Positions 40,464 through 50,848 of a DNA stretch of 64,000 nucleotides are shown here, in pieces. The stretch is taken from assembly GCA_028284185.1 (NCBI GenBank), contig JANQSG010000018.1:241642-305641 (forward strand), given 5' to 3'. The DNA comes from Kangiella sp. (GTDB lineage: Bacteria > Pseudomonadota > Gammaproteobacteria > Enterobacterales > Kangiellaceae). How positions within the stretch are numbered: position 1 is the stretch's first letter; each line of letters starts with the position of its first letter. The notes under the pieces were generated by a model, which was not told where the DNA came from, did not search any database, and saw nothing but the letters and a program-made list of their open reading frames with translations. A program made the position numbers and the translations under genes.

Positions 40464-42491
40464 ATGAAAAATATTGCCTTTTTGTTTTTGTCCCTCTTCC
40501 TAATCGCCCAGGCTGCGTTTGCCAATAATGCATCCGTTTTTAAGCCATTGGATGTGTTTGAAATGGAGTGGGTATCTGATCCGCAGATTTCGCCTGATGG
40601 TAAACAAATTGTTTTCAAGCGCAATGGTTTCGATATTATGACGGATAAGGCCGTTGCCAGTCTTTGGTTAATTAACAGTGATGGTAGCGGTTTAAGAAAA
40701 TTAACCTTAAGAGATACCAACGAATCCAGACCACAATGGTCACCGGACAGTTCGCGCATTGCCTTTACCAGTCGAGGAAAAAATGGTTCCGAGATTTTTG
40801 TGTATGATCTGGCAAGTCGCTCATTGAACCGTTTGTCTCAACTGGAACGTTCGCCCGGCAATCTCAACTGGTCGCCGGATGGACAGTGGATTGCCTTTAC
40901 CATGTTGGTGCCGCAAAAAGCCGTTAAGTTAGTCTTGCCACCTCAAAAACCCAAAGGTGCAAAATGGGCGGATACGCCGCGAGTGACAACGCGCCTAAAA
41001 CATGAAGCCGATGGCAGTGGTTATATAGAGCCTGGCTTTCATCATATTTTTGTGATTCCCGCACAAGGTGGAACTGCACGACAGATTACTTCAGGAAATT
41101 TTCATCATCGCTCCATGCCGCAGTGGTCACGTGATGGCAAACAATTAATTTTTTCTGCCAAGCGCCATGCCGACTGGGAATATAAATTCCGTAATTCTGA
41201 AATTTATAGTGTCTCTGTTAAGACAGGCGAGATTACTGCACTGACTAATCGCAATGGTCCTGACAATAGTCCGGTTATTTCACCGAATGGCCGCAAAATT
41301 GCTTATCTTACTTATGCTGACAAGGTACAGACTTATCAAATCAATGAACTTTATGTCATGGATTTGGACGGTAGCAATAAGCAAAAAGTTGCTATTAAGC
41401 TGGATCGAAATATTTCAAATATACGCTGGGATAAAAATGGCAAGGGTTTGTATTTTCAATACGATAATCATGGTAATGGTAAAATCGGTTACACCAGTTT
41501 GTCAGGCAAAACCAAACTGATTACACAAAATGTTGGTGGCACTAATATCAGTCGTCCTTATGGCGGCGGTCAATATTCGCTGTCAGGCTCAGGACAGATT
41601 GCTTATACTTTATCCAGCCCTTACCATCCTGCTGATCTGGCGCTGATAAAAAAAGGCGGCAAGTCAAAGCGACTGGTGCAACTGAATAATGATATTTTGC
41701 CGTTTCGCACTCTGGGAGAGGTTAAAGAAATTTGGTACAACTCTTCTGTTGATAAACGTAAGTTACAAGGTTGGGTTGTTACACCACCGAATTACGATGC
41801 CAAAAAGCAATATCCTCTGATCGTTGAAAATCATGGTGGACCTATTGCCAATTATGGTGATCGCTTCTCCGTTGAAATGCAGCTGTACGCAGCAGCTGGC
41901 TATATCGTGTTTTATCCCAATCCGCGCGGCAGCACCAGTTATGGCGAAGAATTCGGTAATCTGCTGTATCACAATTATCCTGGTGATGATTATCAGGATG
42001 TGATGGATGGTGTCGATGCCTTAATCAAACAAGGCTTGGCCCATGAAGGACAACTTTATGTTACTGGCGGTAGTGCAGGTGGCATTATGAGTGCCTGGAT
42101 GATCGGTAAAAATAGTCGCTTTAAAGCGGCGGCTGTTGTAAAACCTGTGATGAATTGGTTTAGTAAAACGCTTACCGCGGATAATTATTATGCTTATGCC
42201 CATACGCGTTATCCGGGGCAGCCCTGGGAAAACATGGAAACCTATATGAAGTTTTCTCCTATTTCATTGGTTGCCAACATCCAAACGCCTACTTTGGTTA
42301 TGGTGGGTATGTCGGATTTACGCACACCACTCTCTGAAGCCAAGCAGCTTTATCATGCGTTGAAATTGCGAAAAATTGATACTGCTCTAGTAGAAATTCC
42401 AGGCGCTTATCACTTTATTGGCAAACGTCCCAGCCAGCAAATTACCAAGATTGAGCATATTCTGGTTTGGTTTGAGAAATACAGGAAATAG
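40464..42491 (+). CDS. S9-family prolyl oligopeptidase-like peptidase (TolB-like propeller plus alpha/beta hydrolase)
   Basis: Propeller repeats SPDGKQIVF/WSPDGQWIAF; GGSAGGIMSAWM nucleophile. Confidence 0.93.
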   Translation: MKNIAFLFLSLFLIAQAAFANNASVFKPLDVFEMEWVSDPQISPDGKQIVFKRNGFDIMTDKAVASLWLINSDGSGLRKLTLRDTNESRPQWSPDSSRIAFTSRGKNGSEIFVYDLASRSLNRLSQLERSPGNLNWSPDGQWIAFTMLVPQKAVKLVLPPQKPKGAKWADTPRVTTRLKHEADGSGYIEPGFHHIFVIPAQGGTARQITSGNFHHRSMPQWSRDGKQLIFSAKRHADWEYKFRNSEIYSVSVKTGEITALTNRNGPDNSPVISPNGRKIAYLTYADKVQTYQINELYVMDLDGSNKQKVAIKLDRNISNIRWDKNGKGLYFQYDNHGNGKIGYTSLSGKTKLITQNVGGTNISRPYGGGQYSLSGSGQIAYTLSSPYHPADLALIKKGGKSKRLVQLNNDILPFRTLGEVKEIWYNSSVDKRKLQGWVVTPPNYDAKKQYPLIVENHGGPIANYGDRFSVEMQLYAAAGYIVFYPNPRGSTSYGEEFGNLLYHNYPGDDYQDVMDGVDALIKQGLAHEGQLYVTGGSAGGIMSAWMIGKNSRFKAAAVVKPVMNWFSKTLTADNYYAYAHTRYPGQPWENMETYMKFSPISLVANIQTPTLVMVGMSDLRTPLSEAKQLYHALKLRKIDTALVEIPGAYHFIGKRPSQQITKIEHILVWFEKYRK

Positions 42492-42561
42492 AAAAGATTC
42501 CGATGAAAGTGGAGTTATTTGAAGGTGTTTTATAATTATTACAATATAGGATAGGAATGAA

Positions 42562-43053
42562 ATGAGATTTATAGTTTGTGCTCTATTACTTTTTTTAAAC
42601 ACATCGCTAAGCGCTACTGTAAAGGTTGGAGAAATACCTCCTCAAATAGTTGGTATAACCTTAGGAGGTGAGCAGGTTAATCTTGCCAATTATCGCGGAA
42701 AAGTGGTAATCCTGACCTACTGGGCAACCTGGTGTCCTTATTGTTTAAAAGAAATGCCTATTTTGGCGAATATTCAGCAAAAGCTAAAAGACTATCCATT
42801 TCAAATTATTGCCGTAAATTTTAAAGAAGATAGAAAAATATTTAGAGATGTAGCAAGAAAAACCAAAAAATATGGCATGGTTATGGCCTGGGACAGGAAG
42901 GGAAAATACGGAGATGCATATGAAGTTACCGGTTTGCCGTTTCTTGTGATTATTAATAAAGACGGTACGATAGCTTCTAAATATAGAGGTTATGGTGAGA
43001 AAACATTGGGTAAGATCATAAACCGGTTAAATGAATTATTAACTCCTGGCTAA
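42562..43053 (+). CDS. TlpA/ResA-like thioredoxin-fold protein
   Basis: Signal peptide; YWATWCPYCLKEMP. Confidence 0.92.
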   Translation: MRFIVCALLLFLNTSLSATVKVGEIPPQIVGITLGGEQVNLANYRGKVVILTYWATWCPYCLKEMPILANIQQKLKDYPFQIIAVNFKEDRKIFRDVARKTKKYGMVMAWDRKGKYGDAYEVTGLPFLVIINKDGTIASKYRGYGEKTLGKIINRLNELLTPG

Positions 43054-43059
43054 AATTGC

Positions 43060-43087
43060 TTGTCACAACTAGATAAATAAGTATAAT
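43060..43087 (+). promoter_or_regulatory. Sigma70-type promoter upstream of the tRNA-fMet leader
   Basis: TTGTCA (43060-43065), 16 bp spacer, TATAAT (43082-43087). Confidence 0.65.
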
Positions 43088-43100
43088 TGCCCTTCGTCGA

Positions 43101-43198
43101 TGCGGGGAGGGACAGTTTGATAGTAAGTCGGGCTCCCAATCTGCAAGAGACGAAGGTCGCTACGACCTAAGGCTTTGAGCTTTTACCAGGGGTTCAAA
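43101..43198 (+). pseudogene. Degenerate tRNA-fMet-like sequence in the leader of tRNA-fMet
   Basis: Ungapped 28/39 identity to the first 39 nt of the downstream tRNA-fMet, then shared GAAGGTCG and GTTCAAA in the same order. Confidence 0.6.
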
Positions 43199-43222
43199 AG
43201 CTAAGAAGAATTTAAGTATTGT

Positions 43223-43299
<77 letters not shown>

Positions 43300-43370
43300 A
43301 ATAAAAAGTTAGTCGATAAAGTGTGGCGATTAACTAAGATATTGTGTTTTAACGGTATCTGATTATAATA

Positions 43371-43404
43371 ACAAGGCCCCTTTTTAAGGGGCTTTGTTTT
43401 TTGT
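43371..43404 (+). terminator. Rho-independent-type terminator after tRNA-fMet
   Basis: ACAAGGCCCCTT-TTT-AAGGGGCTTTGT then T-tract. Confidence 0.75.
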
Positions 43405-43475
43405 AACAAAAACTCAAGGTTTGTTGATTAGACTGGTAAACCTTTGTGGGACAGTGAAGCGTGCTATCTCATTGA

Positions 43476-43526
43476 CCCATCATAAAACTGTGTTATTTGT
43501 GATGGGCCTTAGGGGCCTTTTTTTGT
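43476..43526 (+). promoter_or_regulatory. Candidate attenuator in the rimP leader
   Basis: CCCATCA/TGATGGG stem overlapping GGCC-TTAGG-GGCC-T7 hairpin. Confidence 0.45.
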
Positions 43527-43576
43527 TTTTATTACAAGCAGTTAGGTGAATTTGAAGCATCAGGTAAGAGAGATTT

Positions 43577-44029
43577 ATGGCAAGAAATGCTGAATTAGAG
43601 AAAATTATTCGCCCAGCGGTAGAAGCGACTGGCTTTGAATTTTGGGGGTTGGAGTATTTGGCTCAGGGTAAGCATTCGGTTTTGCGCGTTTATATCGACC
43701 ATGAAAAGGGCATTGATGTGGATAATTGTGCAGAAGTCAGCCATCAGATCAGTGGTGTTCTGGATTTGGAAGATCCAATACAGGGCTATTACAACCTGGA
43801 GGTTTCTTCGCCTGGTATGGATCGCCCTTTGTTCACTGAGGAGCAGTTTGCAAGTTATCAGGGTGAAGAAGTGGAACTAAGAGTATCGATTCCGATTAAT
43901 GGTCGGCGTAAGTTTAAAGGCACCATTGAGCAAGTTGAAAATGGTGTGATGCATTTAGAAGCAGATGGTGAAACTTATGAAATCATCTGTCAACAAGTAG
44001 AAAAAGCGAATCTTGTCGCTAAGTTTTAA
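43577..44029 (+). CDS. rimP: Ribosome maturation factor RimP
   Basis: GLEYLAQGKHSVLRVYID, LEVSSPGMDRPL. Confidence 0.96.
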   Translation: MARNAELEKIIRPAVEATGFEFWGLEYLAQGKHSVLRVYIDHEKGIDVDNCAEVSHQISGVLDLEDPIQGYYNLEVSSPGMDRPLFTEEQFASYQGEEVELRVSIPINGRRKFKGTIEQVENGVMHLEADGETYEIICQQVEKANLVAKF

Positions 44030-44097
44030 TTAAGATTTTGAATAACCACTAGTAAAGGTTAATTGGTAAAAAGCTAATAGGTAAAAGGTTAATCGCT

Positions 44098-45594
44098 ATG
44101 AGCAATAAAGAAATTTTGTTAGTAGTTGAAGCTGTTTCAAACGAAAAAGATGTTAATCCAGAAGTGATTTTTGGTGCTTTGGAAGCAGCTTTAGCAACGG
44201 CAACGAAAAAGAAACATGGCACTGATATTGATGTGCGTGTGGATATTGACCGTGAAACTGGTGACTATGACACTTTCCGTCGTTGGGAAGTGATTGCAGA
44301 TGATGCTGAGATGGAAGAACCATTAGGCCAAATTACGCTTTCGGCAGCACAAATTGATGAGCCTGAAATTCAATTGGGCGAATTTGTTGAAGAGCAAATT
44401 GAATCGATTGAATTTGGCCGTATTGCGGCGCAGACCGCCAAGCAAGTGATTGTGCAAAAAGTGCGCGAAGCGGAGCGCGCAAAAACCGTTGATGCATTCC
44501 GTGATCGAGTTGGCGAGTTAATTACGGGTGTGGTGAAGAAAATTACCCGTGATTATATTTTCCTGGATTTGGGTAGCAATGCAGAAGCGGTGATTAAGCG
44601 TGATGAAATGATGCCACGGGAAACGGTTCGCGCAGGGGATCGTATTCGTGGTTTATTATATGAAATTAATGAAGAGCATCGTGGCCCGCAATTGTTTGTC
44701 AGCCGTACCAAGCCACAGATGTTGGTGGAATTGTTCCGTATTGAAGTACCGGAAATCGGCGAGCAGGTGATTGAAATTAAAGGTGCTGCTCGTGATCCAG
44801 GTTCACGCGCTAAAGTTGCAGTGAAAACCAACGATAAACGTATTGATCCGGTGGGCGCTTGTGTTGGTATGCGCGGTGCGCGTGTGCAGGCGGTAACAGG
44901 TGAGTTGAATGGTGAGCGTATCGATATCGTATTATTTGACGATAATCCGGCGCAATTTGTGATTAATGCGATGGCACCAGCAGAAGTCATTTCAATAGTA
45001 GTGGATGAAGACAGACAATCCATGGACATTGCGGTTGCTGAAGATCAATTGGCACAAGCCATTGGTCGTAGCGGTCAAAATATTCGTCTGGCCAGTGAGT
45101 TAACTGGTTGGGAGCTGAATGTGATGACTGAAGAAGATTTTACTGAAAAAAATCAGTCAGATTCTGATACGGTATTGGCAGCTTTTGTTAAAGATCTGGA
45201 TGTTGATGAAGAGTTGGCTGAGATTTTAGTACAGGAAGGCTTTACGACTTTAGAGGAAGTGGCTTATGTCCCATCTTCTGAAATGCTGGAAATTGAAGGT
45301 TTTGATGAAGGTTTGATTGATGCACTTAAAAACCGCGCTAAAGATGCCTTATTGACTAAAGCGATTGCCAGTGAAGAAAAGCTGGATAAAGCTGAGCCAG
45401 CGGACGATTTATTGAATATGGATGGTATGGATCGTCATTTAGCTTTCGTATTAGCAAGTAAAGGTATCGTGACTATGGAAGATTTGGCGGAGCTTGCGAT
45501 TGATGATTTAGTGGATATCGAAGATATCGACGAAGAACGTGCTGCAGAATTAATTATGACCGCACGCAAACCCTGGTTCGAGGACCAGGAATAA
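44098..45594 (+). CDS. nusA: Transcription termination/antitermination factor NusA
   Basis: S1/KH domains, [15 protein letters not shown]-terminal HhH repeats. Confidence 0.97.
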   Translation: MSNKEILLVVEAVSNEKDVNPEVIFGALEAALATATKKKHGTDIDVRVDIDRETGDYDTFRRWEVIADDAEMEEPLGQITLSAAQIDEPEIQLGEFVEEQIESIEFGRIAAQTAKQVIVQKVREAERAKTVDAFRDRVGELITGVVKKITRDYIFLDLGSNAEAVIKRDEMMPRETVRAGDRIRGLLYEINEEHRGPQLFVSRTKPQMLVELFRIEVPEIGEQVIEIKGAARDPGSRAKVAVKTNDKRIDPVGACVGMRGARVQAVTGELNGERIDIVLFDDNPAQFVINAMAPAEVISIVVDEDRQSMDIAVAEDQLAQAIGRSGQNIRLASELTGWELNVMTEEDFTEKNQSDSDTVLAAFVKDLDVDEELAEILVQEGFTTLEEVAYVPSSEMLEIEGFDEGLIDALKNRAKDALLTKAIASEEKLDKAEPADDLLNMDGMDRHLAFVLASKGIVTMEDLAELAIDDLVDIEDIDEERAAELIMTARKPWFEDQE

Positions 45595-45612
45595 AGAGAG
45601 CGGGGTATTTGA

Positions 45613-48276
45613 ATGTCCGATATAACAGTAAAAAAATTAGCAGAAACGGTTAAGACTCCGGTCGAAAAATTATTGGAGCAATTGGCGGCGGCTGGCATAA
45701 AAGTTAAAGACGAAAATGCTTCTATTACCGATAAGCAAAAGAAAACTTTACTAGCTTATTTGCAAAAAAGTCATGGTGGTGAAGATGGCTCTACTAAACC
45801 ACAAAAAATTACTCTGCGCCGTACTCAAAAAAGTACCCTAAGTGTAACCAGCGCTGAAGGTAAGAAAAAATCGGTACAGGTTGCGGTTAAGAAAAAACGT
45901 ACTTTTGTTAAGCGTTCAGCAGAAGAGCTGGCCAAGCTGGCACAGGAAGAGGAAGAGCGCAAGCAACAAGAAGATGCTCGCCTAAAAGCAGAAGCAGAAG
46001 CGATCAAGAAAGCTGAAGAAGCAGCCAAGAAAAAAGCTGAAGAAACGGCTAAAAAGAAAGCTGAAGCGGAAGCCAGGAAAAAATCTGAAGTGGAAGCTAA
46101 AAAAGCTGCTGAAGAAAAAGCTGCAGCTGAAGCTCAGAAAAAAGCCGAAGAAGAGTTGCAACGTAAAATTGAAGAGTCCAAGCTTACAGAAGAAGAGAAA
46201 GCTAAGCGTGCTGAAGAAGCCAAAAAGAAAATTGAACAACAACTGGAAGAGAAGAAGAAAACTGCTTCTGATAAGCCAGTTGTAGTTAAGGCTGATCCTA
46301 CTGCTAAAGTTAAGCCTATGTCTTTGGCTGATTTTGAGGAGAAATCGGGGCAGCGTAAAAAGCGTAAAAAGAAAGGTAAGAAAAAAACTTCTGATGCTGA
46401 TCTGGTAGCTAATGCGGTAGCGGATGCTAATCAAAAAGGTGTAGTCATTGAACAGAAAGTGTATGAAGCCCCATCTGCTATGAAACAACACGGATTTAAA
46501 AAGCCTACCACTGAAATTATTCATGAGGTAGCCATTCCAGAAACCATTACTGTAGGTGAGTTGGCTAAGGCCATGACGGTTAAAGCACCGGAATTGATGA
46601 AAGCCATGATGAAAGTGGGCGTAATGGCAACGGTAAATCAGTCTATTGATCAGGAAACCGCTTCTTTGATTGTTGAGGAAATGGGCCATAAACCGATCAT
46701 GGTTAATGAGAATGAGGAAGAAGAAAAGGCTTTATCGGATGCGCTTTCGGAGGAAGGCGAAGTTCAATCTCGTGCGCCAGTAGTGACTATTATGGGCCAT
46801 GTTGATCACGGTAAAACTTCTTTGCTGGATTACATTCGTGCCAGTCATGTAGCCTCTGGTGAAGCGGGCGGCATTACCCAGCATATTGGTGCTTATCATG
46901 TAGAAACTGATAAGGGCATGATTACCTTTTTAGATACCCCTGGTCATGCGGCCTTTACCGCAATGCGCGCTCGTGGTGCTGAAGTGACCGATATCGTGAT
47001 TTTGATTGTGGCGGCTGATGATGGCGTGATGCCACAAACCATTGAAGCGGTGCAACACGCCAAAGCATCGGGCGTACCTATGATTGTGGCGGTGAATAAA
47101 GTTGATAAGCCTGAAGCAGATCCGGATCGTGTTAAGAACGAATTATCACAGCATGATGTGATCCCCGAAGATTGGGGCGGCGATGTGCAGTTTGTCCATG
47201 TTTCGGCTAAAACAGGTGAAGGTGTAGATGAATTGCTTGATGCAATTTTATTGCAATCAGAAGTTCTGGAATTAACGGCCGTGGCACAAGGTGCAGCCAA
47301 AGGCTTTGTGATTGAAGCACGCCTGGACAAAGGTCGCGGCGCTATTGCTTCGGTTTTGGTACAAAAAGGTGAGCTTAAAAAGGGCGATATCCTGTTGGCT
47401 GGTACTCATTATGGTCGGGTGCGTGCCATGCTTGATGAAAATGGTGAAACCATTGATGTGGCAGGCCCTTCGATTCCGGTTGAGATCTTAGGTTTGTCTG
47501 GTGTTCCGGTGGCCGGTGATGGAGCAATGGCGGTGGCTGATGAAAGAACAGCACGCGAAATTGCGGCAAAGCGTGAGCAAAAAGAGCGTGAAGATCGTCA
47601 GACTCGCCAGCAAAAGGCTAAGCTGGAAAATATGTTTGCCAATATGGGCGATTCCGAAGAAGCGCAACAGTTGAATGTAATTATTAAAGCTGATGTTCAA
47701 GGTTCGGTTGAGGCATTGAGTAAATCGTTAGTGGATTTGGCGCATGACGAAGTGGAAGTACGTGTGATTTCTAGTGGTGTCGGTGGTATTAAGGAAACTG
47801 ACGTAACACTGGCAGCTGCCTCTAACGCTATTATTATTGGTTTTAACGTGCGTGCGGATGGTGCTGCGCGTAAAACCGCTGAACAGGAAGCTGTTGAAAT
47901 TCGTTATTACAGTATCATTTATGAAGCTATTGACGAAGTCAAAGCAGCACTTAGTGGTATGTTGGCGCCAGAATTCAGACAAGACATTATCGGCCTGGCT
48001 GAGGTGCGTGATGTCTTCAAATCGCCAAAACTGGGCGCGATTGCCGGTTGTATGGTGGTTGAAGGTATTATTAAACGTAATAATCCAATCCGTGTATTGC
48101 GTGACGATGTGGTTATCTATGAAGGTGAGCTGGAATCACTGCGTCGGTTTAAAGATGACGTTAATGAAGTGCGTAATGGTATGGAATGTGGTATTGGCGT
48201 TAAGAATTATAATGACGTCAAAGTCGGCGACCAAATCGAAGTATTTGAAGTGGTTGAAGTAAAGCGTAGTCTTTAA
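45613..48276 (+). CDS. infB: Translation initiation factor IF-2
   Basis: [26 protein letters not shown]; charged N-terminal linker. Confidence 0.98.
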   Translation: MSDITVKKLAETVKTPVEKLLEQLAAAGIKVKDENASITDKQKKTLLAYLQKSHGGEDGSTKPQKITLRRTQKSTLSVTSAEGKKKSVQVAVKKKRTFVKRSAEELAKLAQEEEERKQQEDARLKAEAEAIKKAEEAAKKKAEETAKKKAEAEARKKSEVEAKKAAEEKAAAEAQKKAEEELQRKIEESKLTEEEKAKRAEEAKKKIEQQLEEKKKTASDKPVVVKADPTAKVKPMSLADFEEKSGQRKKRKKKGKKKTSDADLVANAVADANQKGVVIEQKVYEAPSAMKQHGFKKPTTEIIHEVAIPETITVGELAKAMTVKAPELMKAMMKVGVMATVNQSIDQETASLIVEEMGHKPIMVNENEEEEKALSDALSEEGEVQSRAPVVTIMGHVDHGKTSLLDYIRASHVASGEAGGITQHIGAYHVETDKGMITFLDTPGHAAFTAMRARGAEVTDIVILIVAADDGVMPQTIEAVQHAKASGVPMIVAVNKVDKPEADPDRVKNELSQHDVIPEDWGGDVQFVHVSAKTGEGVDELLDAILLQSEVLELTAVAQGAAKGFVIEARLDKGRGAIASVLVQKGELKKGDILLAGTHYGRVRAMLDENGETIDVAGPSIPVEILGLSGVPVAGDGAMAVADERTAREIAAKREQKEREDRQTRQQKAKLENMFANMGDSEEAQQLNVIIKADVQGSVEALSKSLVDLAHDEVEVRVISSGVGGIKETDVTLAAASNAIIIGFNVRADGAARKTAEQEAVEIRYYSIIYEAIDEVKAALSGMLAPEFRQDIIGLAEVRDVFKSPKLGAIAGCMVVEGIIKRNNPIRVLRDDVVIYEGELESLRRFKDDVNEVRNGMECGIGVKNYNDVKVGDQIEVFEVVEVKRSL

Positions 48277-48302
48277 TGGTTTGATTTTTAAGGATTTTAT
48301 TG

Positions 48303-48680
48303 ATGGCTACTAGCTCTCGCGCGGCACGAGTTGCGGATCAGATCCAGCGGGATCTGGCAGTGCTGTTGCAGCGTGAAATGAAAGATCCGCGCTTGGGCAT
48401 TGTCACCGTTTCGGCGGTGGAAGTGTCCAGCGATCTGCAAAACGCTAAAGTCTTTGTGACTTTTCTTGGCAAAGAAGCAGCAGAAGAGATTGAGGCCGGG
48501 GTTGAAGTTTTGACCCATGCGGCAGGTTTTTTGCGCAGCCAATTGGCAAAATCAATTCGGATGCGTAGTGTGCCTAGCTTGAAATTCTTCTACGACAAAT
48601 CCATTTCAGAAGGCCAAAAAATGTCCTCGCTCATTGAACAGGCCATTTCATCTGACCAAGCTAATCACTCTGAGTCTTAA
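48303..48680 (+). CDS. rbfA: Ribosome-binding factor A
   Basis: RVADQIQRDLAVLLQREMKDPRLG; ATG at 48303. Confidence 0.96.
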   Translation: MATSSRAARVADQIQRDLAVLLQREMKDPRLGIVTVSAVEVSSDLQNAKVFVTFLGKEAAEEIEAGVEVLTHAAGFLRSQLAKSIRMRSVPSLKFFYDKSISEGQKMSSLIEQAISSDQANHSES

Positions 48681-48697
48681 TTCGCTGGAACCTTAAG

Positions 48698-49618
48698 ATG
48701 GCAAGACGTAAAAAACGTGGCCGCGACATTAGCGGTATTTTGTTGTTGGATAAACCAACTGGCATAACCTCGAATAAGGCTTTGCAGGATGTGAAATACC
48801 TTTATTTTGCAGCTAAAGCAGGTCATACAGGATCGCTTGATCCGATTGCAACTGGGGTTTTACCCATCTGTTTTGGTGAAGCCACTAAATTTTCTCAATT
48901 TCTGTTAAATGCTGATAAAAAGTATCAAGTAGTTGCTAAATTAGGTGAAAAGACTACTACGGCGGATAGGGAAGGTGAAGTGATTGAAACACATTCAGTC
49001 AATGTGTCGGAAAGTGAATTTGTCACGGTAATGCAACAATTTACAGGTACCATCAGTCAGGTTCCTTCGATGTATTCCGCTTTGAAACATCAAGGGGTAC
49101 CGCTTCATAAACTGGCTCGACAAGGTATTGAAGTAGAAAGGGAAGCAAGAGAAGTAACCATTTACTCACTAAATTTATTATCGTTCCAGGATAATATGAT
49201 AGAGATGGATGTGCATTGCTCTAAGGGAACTTATATCAGAAATCTTGTCGAAGATATTGGAGATGCTTTGGGCTGCGGCGCTCACGTTTTAGAGTTAAAA
49301 CGGACTGCGGTTGGCCAATTTGATTTATCCGAAACCATATCCATGCAACAGCTACGGCAAATGAAATCTGATGATTTGAAGCTGGAAATGGATCAGTTGT
49401 TATTGCCAATTGAAAACGCTTTACAAGGCTGGGCACAAATTATCCTTAGTGATAATGAGGCTTATTATTTAAAACAGGGCCAGCCAGTGCAGATTGCTGG
49501 CGCTCCATTAGAGGGTATGGTCTGTTTATTGGATAGTGATAAAAAGTTTCAGGGTGTTGGTAAAATTGATGAAGATGGCCGCGTCGCCCCCAGCCGTTTA
49601 TTGAAACAAGATAATTAG
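48698..49618 (+). CDS. truB: tRNA pseudouridine(55) synthase
   Basis: GILLLDKPTGITSN, GHTGSLDPIATGVLP. Confidence 0.96.
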   Translation: MARRKKRGRDISGILLLDKPTGITSNKALQDVKYLYFAAKAGHTGSLDPIATGVLPICFGEATKFSQFLLNADKKYQVVAKLGEKTTTADREGEVIETHSVNVSESEFVTVMQQFTGTISQVPSMYSALKHQGVPLHKLARQGIEVEREAREVTIYSLNLLSFQDNMIEMDVHCSKGTYIRNLVEDIGDALGCGAHVLELKRTAVGQFDLSETISMQQLRQMKSDDLKLEMDQLLLPIENALQGWAQIILSDNEAYYLKQGQPVQIAGAPLEGMVCLLDSDKKFQGVGKIDEDGRVAPSRLLKQDN

Positions 49619-49688
49619 GGATTATTAGTTATCTCATTGAAAAATAAGCAATAAAAAATGAATAAGGACAAAAATTTAGGTTGTGATT

Positions 49689-50294
49689 ATGCAAGAAGTG
49701 AAAGTGGTAATTGAACAAAAGCCTTTGGTAATTTTTTCACACGGTAAAGTAACAGGCCCTAACAGCAGTCGCATTAAAGCTTTATCGCAAATTGCTTTGC
49801 GTATGGGCTTTGAGGTGGAATCCTTGAATTATCGTCGTCTGCCTACTCATGAACGGGTGGATAAACTCAATCAGTATCTGGATGAACTGAGACGCCCTTA
49901 TATTCTAGTAGGCACCAGTATGGGTGGCTATGTATCAGCAGTTTCAGCTTTGTCACATGATCCTTTGGGGATCTTCTTGATTTCGCCTGCACTTTATTTA
50001 GATGGTTATGCGGAGGCGGAAGTGGAGAAGCTTGCTTGTCCGACTACGGTGGTACATGGCTGGAATGATGACATAGTGCCGGTTGAAAACGTGATCCGTT
50101 TTGCTAAATCTGCTGCTGCTAGTTTACATATATTTGCTGGCGGGCATCGTCTTCGCGACAAGTTGTCGGAGACAGAATCTTGTTTTGAGCAATTTTTACG
50201 AGAGTGTTTTATCAGCCCCCAAAATAATCCTGAGCTATTGCCGGATTTTGTGGAAAGGCTGGATAAAGCACCCACCCAAGCGATAAATCAGTAA
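49689..50294 (+). CDS. Alpha/beta hydrolase-fold protein
   Basis: VGTSMGGYVS nucleophile elbow, HGWNDDIVP, GGHRL. Confidence 0.82.
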   Translation: MQEVKVVIEQKPLVIFSHGKVTGPNSSRIKALSQIALRMGFEVESLNYRRLPTHERVDKLNQYLDELRRPYILVGTSMGGYVSAVSALSHDPLGIFLISPALYLDGYAEAEVEKLACPTTVVHGWNDDIVPVENVIRFAKSAAASLHIFAGGHRLRDKLSETESCFEQFLRECFISPQNNPELLPDFVERLDKAPTQAINQ

Positions 50295-50460
50295 CTTCCT
50301 CAAAAAACTGATCAATTCTTGCGATTTTCAAGGGGTTAGGGCTTGTTAAGGGCGCTTAACGCAGGTAAAATCGCGACTTCGTTTGATTGGCTGAATTAGT
50401 GATTGGCTGATCAGTGGTTAAAACAGACTCTTATATTTAGATAAGAATTGGAGTAGAAAT

Positions 50461-50730
50461 ATGTCACTAAGTGCAGAAGCGAAAGCTGATATCGTAAAAG
50501 AACATGGTCGCGGTGAAGGCGATACAGGTTCTCCAGAAGTACAAGTTGCTTTATTAACGGCACAAATTAATCATTTGCAAGGCCATTTTAAAGCACACAA
50601 ACATGATCACCACTCACGTCGTGGTTTGTTGCGCATGGTTAGCCAACGTCGTAAATTGTTGGATTATTTAAAGCGTAAAGACAATTCTCGCTACGCAGAT
50701 CTGATTAAGAAATTAGGTTTACGTCGCTAA
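50461..50730 (+). CDS. rpsO: 30S ribosomal protein S15
   Basis: [48 protein letters not shown]. Confidence 0.98.
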   Translation: MSLSAEAKADIVKEHGRGEGDTGSPEVQVALLTAQINHLQGHFKAHKHDHHSRRGLLRMVSQRRKLLDYLKRKDNSRYADLIKKLGLRR

Positions 50731-50736
50731 AATCTT

Positions 50737-50762
50737 AAAAGGGGCTTCAAGCCCCTTTTTTG
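50737..50762 (+). terminator. Rho-independent terminator after rpsO
   Basis: AAAAGGGGCTTCAAGCCCCTTTTTT. Confidence 0.85.
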
Positions 50763-50768
50763 TTTATG

Positions 50769-50822
50769 GCATCAAATCCTTGATGCTGTTGGAAAACTTT
50801 CAGACGAAATAGGTTCTGAAAG
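50769..50822 (+). promoter_or_regulatory. Structured pnp leader (two hairpins)
   Basis: GCATCAA/TTGATGC and CTTTCAGA/TCTGAAAG perfect stems between rpsO and pnp. Confidence 0.55.
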
Positions 50823-50848
50823 GGTAAATATGTAAAAGGTAAATTATT

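Noticed and set aside
44553-45029. Minus-strand ORF within nusA
   Set aside because: Shadow ORF opposite a strongly conserved gene; no independent start or family signal.
45960-46260. Repetitive AAG/GAA-rich sequence that could look like a tandem repeat
   Set aside because: Encodes the normal charged IF-2 linker ([13 protein letters not shown]); not a separate element.
45982-46689. Long minus-strand ORF (235 aa) inside infB
   Set aside because: Antisense to the Lys/Glu/Ala-rich IF-2 linker; composition artefact (Phe/Ser/Leu-rich), infB is certain.
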